Assembly: GCF_027307225.1 (NCBI RefSeq)
Contig: NZ_DAHUXJ010000058.1
Coordinates: 1 to 39,434 of the forward strand
Direction: 5' to 3'
DNA from: Bradyrhizobium sp.
GTDB taxonomy: Bacteria; Pseudomonadota; Alphaproteobacteria; Rhizobiales; Xanthobacteraceae
Length of the DNA: 39,434 nt
Both the position numbers and the translations under genes were made by a program. Below, piece by piece: positions 24,841 through 33,758 of this stretch; position 1 is the stretch's first letter; each line of letters opens with the position of its first letter. The notes under the pieces are model-generated. The model was given only the letters and a program-made list of their open reading frames with translations, made no database searches and had not been told where the DNA came from.

Positions 24841-24973
24841 TACCGCCGATCTGAAGTCCCTGCACCACAAGCGGCGAATTCGATCAGGGACTTCAGATCG
24901 ATAAAGCGGTACTAGAATCAATAAGTTTGTGAGTAGCCCATGGCTTTCCGAAGTTCGTGAAGGTGGGCACTAG
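24837..24973 (+). repeat. Composite palindromic repeat, copy H (hairpin, linker, trimmed hairpin)
   Basis: Hairpin H1 has left arm 24837-24862 (CTAGTACCGC, then CGATCTGAAGTCCCTG) and right arm 24885-24915, which carries about five extra bases on the linker side. The linker (AATCAATAAGTTTGTGAG) matches copy G. H2 keeps its left arm (GTAGCCCATGGCTTTCCGAA, then GTTCGTGA) but only the outer 13 bases of its right arm (AGGTGGGCACTAG); the inner part and loop are deleted. The unit fills most of the gap between the phosphatidyltransferase gene and the Hda-like gene. Confidence 0.9.
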
Positions 24974-25039
24974 ATCCTTTTTGATCGTAGGCATTTTCAG
25001 GTTAGACAAGTAGCTGCCCCAGTATGGAGAGGGAGTTAG

Positions 25040-25711
25040 GTGGCAGGCCGCGTTCAACCTCGTCAACTCGCGTTTTCGCTGGCGCACGCGGAAAGCTTTA
25101 CGCGCGATGACTTTCTCGAGGGACCGGCGAACGCGGCAGGCCTTGCTCTGATCGATCGGTGGCCGGACTGGCCAAACCGGGTGATGTTCCTGCTCGGTCC
25201 AGAGGGCTCCGGCAAAAGTCATCTCGCCGCGATCTGGGCCGAACAATCCGGAGCTCGCTCGATCTCGGCTCACGCGCTGACACCGACGGAAGTTCCGGGC
25301 GCATTGGCGACCGGCGTGCTTGTCGTCGAGGATATCAAAGCCGCCATCGACGAACGCGCGTTGTTCCATTTGCTCAACCTTGCGCGGGAAGACAACGCCT
25401 TCGTCTTGATGACGGCGCGCGCAGCACCGAGCGAGGTCGAGCTGCGCGATTTGCGATCGAGGCTGCGTGCGGTTCCGACGGTGCAGTTGCTGCCGCCGGA
25501 CGATCACCTGTTCCGCGCCCTGATCGTCAAATTCTGCGCAGACCGTCAACTTGCCATCGATGAAACGGTTGTGAGTTATCTCGTGCACCGCATCGAGCGT
25601 TCCTATGCCGCCTTGCGGCGTGCCGTCGAGTTATTGGATACCGAAGCCTTGCGGCTCGGCAGGCCGGTCACAAGGGCATTGGCGGCGGAGCTGCTCCGCA
25701 ACAACGGCTGA
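25040..25711 (+). CDS. hdaA: DnaA-related regulatory ATPase, Hda type (223 aa)
   Basis: Hda proteins bind the sliding clamp and promote ATP hydrolysis by DnaA, preventing re-initiation of replication. An N-terminal clamp-binding-like motif may lie in QLAFSLAH (residues 9-16). The AAA+ core shows Walker A GPEGSGKSH and Walker B-like VLVVEDI, then sensor and lid regions; there is no DNA-binding domain IV, which separates it from DnaA itself. Length suits Hda. The start is GTG with GGAGAGGGAG upstream. It precedes ppk, an arrangement common in alphaproteobacteria. In relatives an AI-2E/PerM-type gene often lies upstream; here repeat H takes that place. Confidence 0.9.
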   Translation: MAGRVQPRQLAFSLAHAESFTRDDFLEGPANAAGLALIDRWPDWPNRVMFLLGPEGSGKSHLAAIWAEQSGARSISAHALTPTEVPGALATGVLVVEDIKAAIDERALFHLLNLAREDNAFVLMTARAAPSEVELRDLRSRLRAVPTVQLLPPDDHLFRALIVKFCADRQLAIDETVVSYLVHRIERSYAALRRAVELLDTEALRLGRPVTRALAAELLRNNG

Positions 25712-25822
25712 CCGGAGAGGCGCTTCCCATCTTGACGTAAGCCGGCACGGGAACATCAATGTCATTGAAACGTCACCGAGAAATCGGATCGTTCCCGCCA
25801 TCCTTACCGGGCTTGAGATGAA

Positions 25823-28036
25823 ATGGATCGAAGCTTGATGGAATCAACCCAAGCCATTGTAATTAATGAAAAAGATACCAGCGCCCCCAGCACGCCGGCG
25901 ATCGGCTCCGGCCCCGAGCGTTTCATAAACCGGGAGCTTTCCTGGCTCCACTTCAATCGCCGCGTCCTGGAGGAATCGGTCAACCCGAGCCACCCAGCGC
26001 TGGAGCGGGTCCGCTTCCTGTCGATTTCCGCCAACAACCTTGACGAGTTCTTCATGGTTCGCGTCGCCGGTCTCAAGGCGCAGGTACGTGAAGGCATCAC
26101 CGAGCGCAGCCCCGACGGACTGACCCCGGGAGAGCAGCTGACCCTGATCAACGAGACCGTTTCCCGGCTTGCGAAAGACCAGCAGGCGATCTGGAGGGAC
26201 CTGCACAAGATTCTGGCCGATGTGGGCATCGTGCTGGTCGAAAGCCGCGACGTCAGCAAGCCCGAGCGCGCCTGGATCGAGGATCACTTCCTCCACAACA
26301 TCTTTCCGCTGCTGACGCCGCTGGCGATCGACCCGGCCCATCCCTTTCCGTTCATTCCAAGCCTGGGTTTTACGGTCGCCCTGCAACTGGCGCGGACGGC
26401 CGACGGCAAGACGATGAATGCGCTCATTCGCATGCCCGGCAAGATCGATCGCTTTATTCGTCTGCCCGCCGGCAAGGATGGCGTGGTGCGGCTGATCACG
26501 CTGGAGCAGGCGACAGGTCTTTTCATCGGCCGGCTATTTCCCGGCTACACCGTCAAAGGCCAGGGTGCGTTCCGCATCATTCGAGACTCCGAACTCGAAA
26601 TCGAGGAAGAGGCCGAAGATCTCGTTCGCCTGTTCGAGACTGCGCTGAAACGTCGACGCCGTGGATCGGTGATCCACCTCGAGATCGAGGCCAAGATGCC
26701 GGAAGAGCTGCGAGCCTTCGTGCAGCGCGCCCTTTCCACGGCCGACGACGAAGTGCTGCTGGTCGACGGCGTGCTCGCCATGAACGAGTTGTCGCAACTG
26801 ACACGGCTCGACCGGCCGGATCTCGAATTCACACCCTATGTGCCGCGCTATCCCGAGCGCGTGCGCGATCATGGTGGTGATATCTTTGCCGCTATCCGGC
26901 AAAAGGACCTCATCGTCCATCACCCGTACGAATCCTTCGACGTCGTCGTCCAGTTCCTGCAGCAAGCCGCGCGCGATCCCGACGTCGTCGCCATCAAGCA
27001 AACGCTGTATCGCACCTCGAACAACTCGCCGATTGTGCGTGCGCTGGCAGAAGCCGCCGAAGCCGGAAAATCGGTGACCGCGCTGATCGAACTCAAGGCG
27101 CGTTTCGACGAAGAAGCCAACATTCGCTGGGCGCGCGACCTCGAGCGCGCCGGCGTGCAGGTGGTCTACGGGTTCATCGAATTGAAGACCCACGCCAAGC
27201 TGTCGATGGTGGTCCGGCGCGAGAGCGGCAATCTCACGACCTACGTCCACACCGGCACCGGCAATTATCATCCGGTCACCGCGCGCATCTATACCGACCT
27301 CTCCTACTTCACCTCCGATCCGACGATCGGCCGCGACGCGGCGCGGGTGTTCAATTACATCACTGGTTATGCCGAGCCGAGCGACATCGAAAAGATGGCG
27401 GTGTCGCCCCTCACCTTGCGCAAGCGGATGATTGAACACATTCGCGGCGAGAGCAATTTTGCCAAGCACGGCAAGCCCGCCGCGATCTGGCTCAAGATGA
27501 ATTCGCTGGTCGACCCCGAGATCATCGATTCTCTCTACGAGGCCTCGCAAGCGGGTGTTTCGATCGATCTCGTGGTGCGCGGTATCTGCTGCCTGCGCCC
27601 GGGTATTCCCGGCCTTTCGGAGAACATTCGCGTCAAATCGGTCATCGGCCGCTTCCTGGAACACGGCCGGATCTACTGCTTCGGGATGGGACAAGGCCTG
27701 CCGGGCGCCAAAGCGGCTGTGTATATCTCGTCCGCCGACATGATGCCGCGGAACCTCGATCGCCGCGTCGAGATTCTCTGTCCATTGCAGAATCCCACGG
27801 TGCATCAGCAGGTTCTCGAGCAGATCATGGTAGCTAACCTGAAGGACACCGAGCAAAGTTGGCAATTGTTGCCCGATGGTTCCTCAACGCGTATGAAGGC
27901 CGCGAAGGGCGAGGAATCCTTCAATCTGCATAACTATTTCATGACGAATCCGAGTCTGTCTGGCCGTGGAAAGTCACTCAAGGAATCATCACCGCGCCGC
28001 CTCACCCGGCGTGCCGACCGCCAGCCATCGTCATAA
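25823..28036 (+). CDS. ppk: Polyphosphate kinase 1 (737 aa)
   Basis: The enzyme reversibly makes polyphosphate from ATP. The N-terminal domain begins [19 protein letters not shown]; the head domain and the two phospholipase-D-like catalytic domains follow. The autophosphorylated histidine is H457 (KTHAKLSMV) and the second conserved histidine is H476 ([11 protein letters not shown]). [18 protein letters not shown] and the C-terminal DRRVEILCP are also diagnostic. Length is usual. Starts at 25823 and 25838 are both possible; the first is kept, without a strong ribosome site for either. ppx follows after 12 bp, so the two opposing enzymes are made from one transcript. Confidence 0.97.
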   Translation: MDRSLMESTQAIVINEKDTSAPSTPAIGSGPERFINRELSWLHFNRRVLEESVNPSHPALERVRFLSISANNLDEFFMVRVAGLKAQVREGITERSPDGLTPGEQLTLINETVSRLAKDQQAIWRDLHKILADVGIVLVESRDVSKPERAWIEDHFLHNIFPLLTPLAIDPAHPFPFIPSLGFTVALQLARTADGKTMNALIRMPGKIDRFIRLPAGKDGVVRLITLEQATGLFIGRLFPGYTVKGQGAFRIIRDSELEIEEEAEDLVRLFETALKRRRRGSVIHLEIEAKMPEELRAFVQRALSTADDEVLLVDGVLAMNELSQLTRLDRPDLEFTPYVPRYPERVRDHGGDIFAAIRQKDLIVHHPYESFDVVVQFLQQAARDPDVVAIKQTLYRTSNNSPIVRALAEAAEAGKSVTALIELKARFDEEANIRWARDLERAGVQVVYGFIELKTHAKLSMVVRRESGNLTTYVHTGTGNYHPVTARIYTDLSYFTSDPTIGRDAARVFNYITGYAEPSDIEKMAVSPLTLRKRMIEHIRGESNFAKHGKPAAIWLKMNSLVDPEIIDSLYEASQAGVSIDLVVRGICCLRPGIPGLSENIRVKSVIGRFLEHGRIYCFGMGQGLPGAKAAVYISSADMMPRNLDRRVEILCPLQNPTVHQQVLEQIMVANLKDTEQSWQLLPDGSSTRMKAAKGEESFNLHNYFMTNPSLSGRGKSLKESSPRRLTRRADRQPSS

Positions 28037-28048
28037 GGAGAACGAGCT

Positions 28049-29551
28049 GTGAAGCGGGCGCGCAAGCGCGCCGCGAGCGTCGCAGTCATCGACATCGGCT
28101 CGAATTCGGTGCGTCTCGTCGTCTACGAGGCGATGGCGCGAAGCCTGATCACGATCTTCAACGAAAAGGCGCTGTGTGGCCTCGGCCGCGAAGTCCAATC
28201 GACAGGCTTGCTTGCCCCCGATGCCGTTGCCAAGGCTCTGACCTCGCTGCGCCGTTTTCGGGCGCTGTGCAGGGTGATGAATATCGGGCGCGTTTATGCG
28301 ATCGCAACCGCCGCCTGCCGCGACGCCAGCAACGGTCCCGACTTCATTGCCAAGGCCGAGCGCATTTGCGGGACCAAAATCGAAATCCTATCCGGCCCGC
28401 GCGAGGCGAAATTGTCGGCACTCGGCGTCATCTCCGGCGTCCACCGACCGGATGGCATCGTCGGCGATCTCGGCGGCGGCTCGCTGGAGCTGATCGATGT
28501 ACGCGGCAACCGCGTGCGCGGCGGGCTGACGCTTCCACTCGGCAGCCTTGCATTGCAGGACCTGTCGCACAAATCGCTGAAGCGCGCCGAACGTATCGTC
28601 AGGTCCGAGTTGTCCGACGTTGCGCAGATCCGAAGTGGGCGCGGCCGTACCTTCTATGCGGTGGGTGGCACCTGGCGCGCGCTGGCGCGCATCCACATCA
28701 TCCAGAGCGAATACCCGCTCGGTGTGATGCACGGCTATTCCATTCCGGCCCAGGATGCGCTCGACTTCGTCCGGCGGCTGCGCCGCCTGGTGGCCGCAGA
28801 CATGCTGGCCAATATCGAGGTCATTGCCGACGCCAGACGGCCGCTACTCGCTTACGCCGCCCTCGTCCTCGAATATGTCATTCGCGTTGTCCGTCCCAAA
28901 ACCATCGTGTTTTCGACCTTCGGCGTGCGCGAGGGACTGCTCTACGAAATGCTTCCCGAGGCGGAACGCGCCAAGGACGGCTTCCTCTGCGCCGCGCAGA
29001 AGCTTAATCAACTGCTGTCCCGATCAGCGCGCCACGCCCAGGAACTGATCGAGTGGACGGACCGGTTCGTGCGGGTCGTCAAGTTGCATGAGACGGGGGA
29101 AGATCGGCGTCTGCGGCACGCCGCGTGTCTCTTGTCGGATATCGGCTGGCGGGTGCATCCCGATCACCGCGGCGAGGAAACACTCAACCTCATCACCAAC
29201 GGGAATTTCGGTTCGATCGGCCATCAGGGCCGCGCCTTTGTCGCCCTGTCGGTGTTCTACCGCTATGCAGGATTGAGCGAAGAGAACGAGCCGCCGGAAA
29301 CCATGCGGGAAATGGTGCCTCCTGCTATGCTTGAACGCGCCCGCCTGCTGGGTGCAGCGTTCCGCGTCGCCCATCTGATATCGGCCGCACGGCCTGGCGT
29401 GCTGCCGGCGACCCACTTCCGGACTCACGGCCGCAAGCTGATGCTGGTGTTCGAGCACAGACTGGTCGATCTCGTTGCCGATCGCGTCGGCAGCCGTTTC
29501 AAGCAGCTCGCGCGGCTCGTCGGCCGCTCCGGATCGATCGTCAGGCGCTAG
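28049..29551 (+). CDS. ppx: Exopolyphosphatase, Ppx/GppA family (500 aa)
   Basis: The enzyme removes phosphate from polyphosphate ends or converts pppGpp to ppGpp. The actin-like ATPase fold is shown by the phosphate-1 loop VIDIGSNSVRLVVYE near the start, the phosphate-2 motif GDLGGGSLELID around residue 145, and the adenosine-side AVGGTWRALARIH. The C-terminal 200 residues hold an HD-like helical domain. GTG start with AAGGAG ahead, 12 bp after ppk. The last 11 bases overlap the end of the convergent TerC-family gene, leaving no room for a separate terminator. Confidence 0.95.
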   Translation: MKRARKRAASVAVIDIGSNSVRLVVYEAMARSLITIFNEKALCGLGREVQSTGLLAPDAVAKALTSLRRFRALCRVMNIGRVYAIATAACRDASNGPDFIAKAERICGTKIEILSGPREAKLSALGVISGVHRPDGIVGDLGGGSLELIDVRGNRVRGGLTLPLGSLALQDLSHKSLKRAERIVRSELSDVAQIRSGRGRTFYAVGGTWRALARIHIIQSEYPLGVMHGYSIPAQDALDFVRRLRRLVAADMLANIEVIADARRPLLAYAALVLEYVIRVVRPKTIVFSTFGVREGLLYEMLPEAERAKDGFLCAAQKLNQLLSRSARHAQELIEWTDRFVRVVKLHETGEDRRLRHAACLLSDIGWRVHPDHRGEETLNLITNGNFGSIGHQGRAFVALSVFYRYAGLSEENEPPETMREMVPPAMLERARLLGAAFRVAHLISAARPGVLPATHFRTHGRKLMLVFEHRLVDLVADRVGSRFKQLARLVGRSGSIVRR

Positions 29552-30356
29552 ATTTTGGGGAATGCTGTCTCAGCCGGACATACCGCCATATCGATCCAGC
29601 GACCAATACAATGATCGCACCGAGTATCGAAGCCAAATATCCGACGACATGCCGAGAGACGCCAAAGGTTACCGATTTGGCCTCGATAGGAAGCGCAATT
29701 GTGCCGTTGAGGAGGCGATGCAACAAGGGTTGGACGGCGGGATCGCTTTCGATCACATCGCCGGCAATCCAGCCCAGCAGGATTGCACCGAGCCATACCA
29801 GTATCGGAAAACGATCGAGGACCATCGCGATCAGCGCGGCGCCCGCGACAATCATCGGGATACTGATGGCAAGACCGAGGATGAGAAGCGAGAGCTGGCC
29901 GTTGGCAGCGGCCGCGACCGCAATCACATTGTCGAGGCTCATGACGATGTCGGCAATGACGACGATGCGGATCGCATGCCACAGCGTGGTGCCGGCCGCG
30001 ATTTCGTCATCCTCGTTTTCGGGCACGAGCAGCTTGGCCGCGATCACGAGCAGCGCGAGGCCGCCGATCAGCTTCAGATAAGGCAGCGCCATCAGTGTGG
30101 CGACGACGCCGGTGAACACGATCAGGAGCACGACGGCGATGCCTGCGCCGATGATCATGCCCCAGAGCCGGCGGCGGCCACGCAGGCCGCGGCAAGCCAT
30201 TGCAATCACGAGCGCGTTGTCGCCTGACAACAGAACGTTGATCCAGATGATCTTGCCGACCGCCAGCCAGAACACCGGCGTTTGCAAATCGGCCCGCAGC
30301 TGCGCCAAAAAGCCGCCGCCGCCGGCGGGATCAACGAGCTGCAACAGCGCGTTCAC
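29541..30356 (-). CDS. TerC-family integral membrane protein (271 aa)
   Basis: The two conserved repeats of the TerC fold are visible: IWINVLLSGDNALVIAMAC and ADIVMSLDNVIAVAAAA, each with an Asn-Asp or Asp-Asn pair in the membrane thought to bind a metal ion. There are seven or so helices. Relatives include TerC, Alx and YjbE, linked with metal export (notably Mn2+) or tellurite resistance. Which ion is moved here is not deducible. GTG start with GGGGAAGG ahead. It lies 40 bp downstream of ndk on the same strand and overlaps the ppx end by 11 bp. Confidence 0.9.
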   Translation of the reverse strand: MNALLQLVDPAGGGGFLAQLRADLQTPVFWLAVGKIIWINVLLSGDNALVIAMACRGLRGRRRLWGMIIGAGIAVVLLIVFTGVVATLMALPYLKLIGGLALLVIAAKLLVPENEDDEIAAGTTLWHAIRIVVIADIVMSLDNVIAVAAAANGQLSLLILGLAISIPMIVAGAALIAMVLDRFPILVWLGAILLGWIAGDVIESDPAVQPLLHRLLNGTIALPIEAKSVTFGVSRHVVGYLASILGAIIVLVAGSIWRYVRLRQHSPKSSA

Positions 30357-30396
30357 AGCCTTCCCCTTTGAGACGGCGCGCCTACGCTGCCGTCAA

Positions 30397-30819
30397 TCAG
30401 CCGATGATCTCATTGCCGGAGAAAAACTGGGCGATCTCGATCGCCGCCGTTTCCGCAGCGTCCGAGCCATGCACCGAGTTCTCGCCGATCGACTTCGCAT
30501 GAGCCTTGCGGATCGTACCTTCGGCCGCCTTGGACGGATCGGTCGCGCCCATAACTTCACGATATTTGAGCACCGCGTTTTCGCCTTCGAGCACCTGAAC
30601 GACCACCGGGCCGGACGTCATGAACTCAACCAGTTCGCCAAAGAACGGACGGGCCTTGTGGACGGCGTAGAAGGCTTCCGCCTGCGCGCGCGTCATGTGA
30701 ATTCGCTTTTGTCCAACAATGCGAAGGCCGGCTTTTTCGATCAGCGCGTTGACGGCGCCGGTCAGGTTGCGAGCCGTCGCGTCCGGCTTGATGATGGAAA
30801 AGGTGCGTTCGATCGCCAT
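30397..30819 (-). CDS. ndk: Nucleoside diphosphate kinase (140 aa)
   Basis: The enzyme transfers the gamma-phosphate from ATP to other nucleoside diphosphates through a phosphohistidine. [11 protein letters not shown] at the start, the KPO-loop region and the active-site NSVHGSD with its histidine are all present; the length of 140 is exact for the family. The start is the ATG at 30819 with AAGGAT upstream; an upstream in-frame extension of 21 residues is unlike the family. The TerC-family gene follows after 40 bp and may be read from the same promoter. Confidence 0.98.
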   Translation of the reverse strand: MAIERTFSIIKPDATARNLTGAVNALIEKAGLRIVGQKRIHMTRAQAEAFYAVHKARPFFGELVEFMTSGPVVVQVLEGENAVLKYREVMGATDPSKAAEGTIRKAHAKSIGENSVHGSDAAETAAIEIAQFFSGNEIIG

Positions 30820-31098
30820 GGTTTCATCCTTGAGAAAAGCGCCGATGGAAGTTGCGGGCTTATATCGGCGCGGCCCGCGCACGGCAAGCGATGCGATGAC
30901 CTGCTCGACCCGCCAATTGGCGCAGAATTACGCCGAATTCACCCAGATGAAGCTTTTCTGAAACGCTCGTCCCGCTCTCGTTCACCCGCCCCGGCGTAGG
31001 GTCTTTCCCAATAGGACGCCGCACAGCTTCGAAATGGCGTCCAAGGAAGGCCCCTTTCAACCTTGGCGCCGAAGGCGCCCAACACAGAGGAGACGACG

Positions 31099-31356
31099 AT
31101 GTTTCGCAAACTCTCGCTCACTTTCGTTGCCGCGGTTTCGCTTGGCGCGGCGGCGCTGGCCCCCACCTCCGCTTCCGCCTGGGGCGGGTGGCATGGCGGC
31201 TGGCACCATGGCTGGGGCGGTCCGCGCATCCTTGTCGGCGGACCGATCTACTACGGCGGCTACGGCAATTATGGCGGATATGGCGGCTGCTACGTGCGAC
31301 GGCTCGTCCCGACGCCCTTTGGGCCTCGCTGGCGGTTGATCAACCGCTGCTACTGA
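31099..31356 (+). CDS. Small secreted Gly/His/Trp/Tyr-rich protein (85 aa)
   Basis: A signal peptide covers about residues 1-28 (LTFVAAVSLGAAALAPTSASA). The mature part begins with a WGGWHGGWHHGWGG run and a GGYGNYGGYGG run, then ends CYVRRLVPTPFGPRWRLINR plus CY. Two cysteines frame the C-terminal segment. Such proteins are frequent in Bradyrhizobium and unassigned; the His/Gly-rich stretch could bind metal, which is a guess. AGAGGAG lies before the ATG. The last codons and stop are part of a 19-bp direct duplication. Confidence 0.8.
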   Translation: MFRKLSLTFVAAVSLGAAALAPTSASAWGGWHGGWHHGWGGPRILVGGPIYYGGYGNYGGYGGCYVRRLVPTPFGPRWRLINRCY

Positions 31357-31382
31357 TCCTACCCGCTGCTACTGATCCTACC
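31345..31382. repeat. Tandem duplication of 19 bp across a stop codon
   Basis: The unit CGCTGCTACTGATCCTACC occurs twice in a row without change. The first copy contains the last codons and the TGA stop codon of the preceding gene. The second lies in the 3' untranslated region. Confidence 0.95.
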
Positions 31383-31575
31383 CGAGCGGCTCGCAACAGA
31401 GGGTCCCCACCACAGGCGGTCGGGAGCCTCGGCGTTCCCTTCCGGAAGCATAGAAAATTTATAAAAAATTAGCCAAGAACCTGGGGAAGCCCCGGTAACC
31501 GGAAACAAATTGCATTCCGTCGACTTGGTATGCCGTCACCTGAACGGAACGGACGATCGGGATACGGAAGCAGCC

Positions 31576-31767
31576 ATGAAAAGCCGACACACTGACAACG
31601 AGGTCGAATCGCTCGACCGCAGGTCCAGCCGGGCGATCTGTGACGCTGTCGGCGAGCGCCTTCAACACGTTTTGCGTCCGGAATCGGCTAGCCCATCATC
31701 TCATCTCGAGCACCTCATCGACGAGTTGCGAAGACGCGATCAGGCCGATGGTTGGAAGTCGCATTAG
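31576..31767 (+). CDS. Small protein with a possible NepR-like helix pair (63 aa)
   Basis: The 63 residues are polar and helical. The core reads RAICDAVGERLQHVLR, a short turn with SPSSHLEHLIDELRRRD after it. This resembles the two-helix pattern of NepR, the anti-sigma factor of the alphaproteobacterial general stress response (IGxxLR..., then PxxLxxLLxxL), but the similarity is weak and spacing differs by about two residues. No PhyR or EcfG gene is near. GGAAG precedes the ATG. A longer frame starts further upstream without a ribosome site. It lies 101 bp before the ABC-F gene on the same strand. Function unknown. Confidence 0.55.
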   Translation: MKSRHTDNEVESLDRRSSRAICDAVGERLQHVLRPESASPSSHLEHLIDELRRRDQADGWKSH

Positions 31768-31868
31768 GACGACGAGCAGCGGCGACCGCCGCTTGGGTGA
31801 GACCCTTCCCAGCTGTCGAATCGAAATATACGGGTTGCGTTTTGCCGCGGCTGCGGTGAAAAGCCCGC

Positions 31869-33749
31869 ATGCTCACGATGTCAGACATTTCGGTCCGCAT
31901 TGCCGGACGGCTTTTGATCGAGCGCAGCTCCGTGCAGATTACGCCGGGCGCGCGCGTGGGCTTTGTCGGCCGAAACGGCGCCGGCAAATCGACGCTGTTT
32001 CACGCCATCCGCGGCGATTTGCCGACCGAGACCGGGACCGTCGCGATCCCTCCCCGCTGGACTATCGGAAGCCTCGCACAGGAAGCGCCGGACGGTCCGG
32101 AAAAACTGATCGAGGTCGTCCTGAAAGCCGATCGCGAGCGCGAGGCGCTGATGCGCGAAGCGGATGCGGCGAGCCATCCCATTCGTATCGCCGAAATTCA
32201 GACCCGGCTTGCGGACATCGAGGCGCACTCGGCGCCGGCCCGCGCGGCGGCCATCCTCAGCGGCCTGGGTTTTTCGCCAGACGACCAGCACCGACCTTGC
32301 GCCGAATTCTCCGGCGGCTGGCGCATGCGCGTGGCACTTGCGGCAACGCTGTTCTCCGCACCCGACCTGTTATTGCTCGACGAGCCAACCAACTATCTCG
32401 ACCTCGAAGGCACGCTTTGGCTTGAAGATCATCTGGCCAATTATCCGCGCACCATGATCGTGATCAGCCACGACCGCGACCTCCTGGAAACCTCGGTCGA
32501 TCAGATCCTGCATCTCGATCGCGGCAAGCTCACGCTCTACAAAGGCAGCTATTCCGCGTTCGAGGAGCAGCGCGCCGCGCGCGAACTGCTGGATGCCAAG
32601 CATGCAAAACGGCAGGCAGATGAGCGCAAGCGGCTGCAAGCGTTCGTGGACCGCTTCAAGGCCAAGGCTTCGAAAGCCCGTCAGGCGCAGTCTCGCGTCA
32701 AGATGCTGGAGCGAATGAAACCGGTGACGGCGCTCGTCACCCAGGAGGCTCGCGAGATCATCTTCCCGCAGCCCGAAAAGATGTTGTCGCCGCCGATCAT
32801 TGCCGTCGATAACGTGTCGGTGGGCTACGACCCGAAGCCGCCGGTTCTCAACCGTGTGACGCTGCGGATTGACACAGACGATCGCATCGCGCTGTTGGGC
32901 GCCAACGGCAATGGCAAGTCGACCCTGGTCAAGCTACTCGCGGGCCGGCTTGCGCCGTTTTCGGGCAACGTTACCCGGGCCGACAAACTCTCGGTCGGCT
33001 ACTTCGCCCAGCATCAGCTCGACGAGCTCAATCCCGATACTTCGCCCTACGAACATGTCCGCAAGCTGATGCCTGACGCGGTCGAGAGCAAGATTCGCGG
33101 CCGTATCGGCGCCATCGGCTTCTCCGGGAAGGCTGCCGATACACCAGTGAAAAGCCTCTCGGGCGGCGAGAAGGCGCGGCTGCTGCTCGGGCTTGCGACA
33201 TTCTTCGGCCCCAACATGATCATTCTGGACGAACCGACCAACCATCTCGACATCGATAGCCGTGCGGCCCTGGCAGAGGCGATCAACGAATTTGCCGGCG
33301 CCGTCATCATGGTCTCGCACGACCGTTACCTGATCGAGGCCTGCGCCGATCGGCTTTGGGTGGTCGCCGATCGCACCGTGACAAGCTACGACGGCGACCT
33401 CGACGACTACCGGCGGACCGTCTTGTCGATACGTGGCGCGAAGATCGCTTCGCGAGAGCGCGGACCCGAACGAAACGCGCGAATCGATACGACTTCGTCG
33501 CGCCCAAAGGAAAAGCGAATTCCGCCCAGACAGCGAATTGCGGAGGCCGAAGCGGAGATGAGGCGTATCAGTGGCATCATTGCCAAGATCGATGCCGCGC
33601 TGGCCTTGCCGGATTTGTTTACGCGTGACCCAAAACAGGCCGCCCAGCTCGGCAAGGCCCGCGCAAGCGCCGCGGAAGCGCTGACGAAGGCCGAGGAAGA
33701 TTGGCTAGAGGCAAGTTCGGAATTCGATGATGCCGCGCGTCAGGTCTGA
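31869..33749 (+). CDS. ABC-F family ATPase, Uup-like (626 aa)
   Basis: A soluble protein with two ABC ATPase domains and no membrane part; ABC-F proteins act on ribosomes. Domain one: Walker A GRNGAGKST, signature FSGGWRMR, Walker B LLLLDEPTNYLDLEG, followed by the ABC-F linker (about residues 230-300, rich in Arg and Lys). Domain two: GANGNGKST, LSGGEKARL, MIILDEPTNHLDIDS. The C-terminal region (about 530-626) is a charged coiled coil, as in Uup. The exact subtype is not certain. It converges on the lipoprotein gene with a 9-bp gap. Confidence 0.93.
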   Translation: MLTMSDISVRIAGRLLIERSSVQITPGARVGFVGRNGAGKSTLFHAIRGDLPTETGTVAIPPRWTIGSLAQEAPDGPEKLIEVVLKADREREALMREADAASHPIRIAEIQTRLADIEAHSAPARAAAILSGLGFSPDDQHRPCAEFSGGWRMRVALAATLFSAPDLLLLDEPTNYLDLEGTLWLEDHLANYPRTMIVISHDRDLLETSVDQILHLDRGKLTLYKGSYSAFEEQRAARELLDAKHAKRQADERKRLQAFVDRFKAKASKARQAQSRVKMLERMKPVTALVTQEAREIIFPQPEKMLSPPIIAVDNVSVGYDPKPPVLNRVTLRIDTDDRIALLGANGNGKSTLVKLLAGRLAPFSGNVTRADKLSVGYFAQHQLDELNPDTSPYEHVRKLMPDAVESKIRGRIGAIGFSGKAADTPVKSLSGGEKARLLLGLATFFGPNMIILDEPTNHLDIDSRAALAEAINEFAGAVIMVSHDRYLIEACADRLWVVADRTVTSYDGDLDDYRRTVLSIRGAKIASRERGPERNARIDTTSSRPKEKRIPPRQRIAEAEAEMRRISGIIAKIDAALALPDLFTRDPKQAAQLGKARASAAEALTKAEEDWLEASSEFDDAARQV

Positions 33750-33758
33750 CGGATGCAA

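Noticed and set aside
26534..27865. Minus-strand open frame opposite ppk (443 codons)
   Set aside because: Antisense shadow of polyphosphate kinase.
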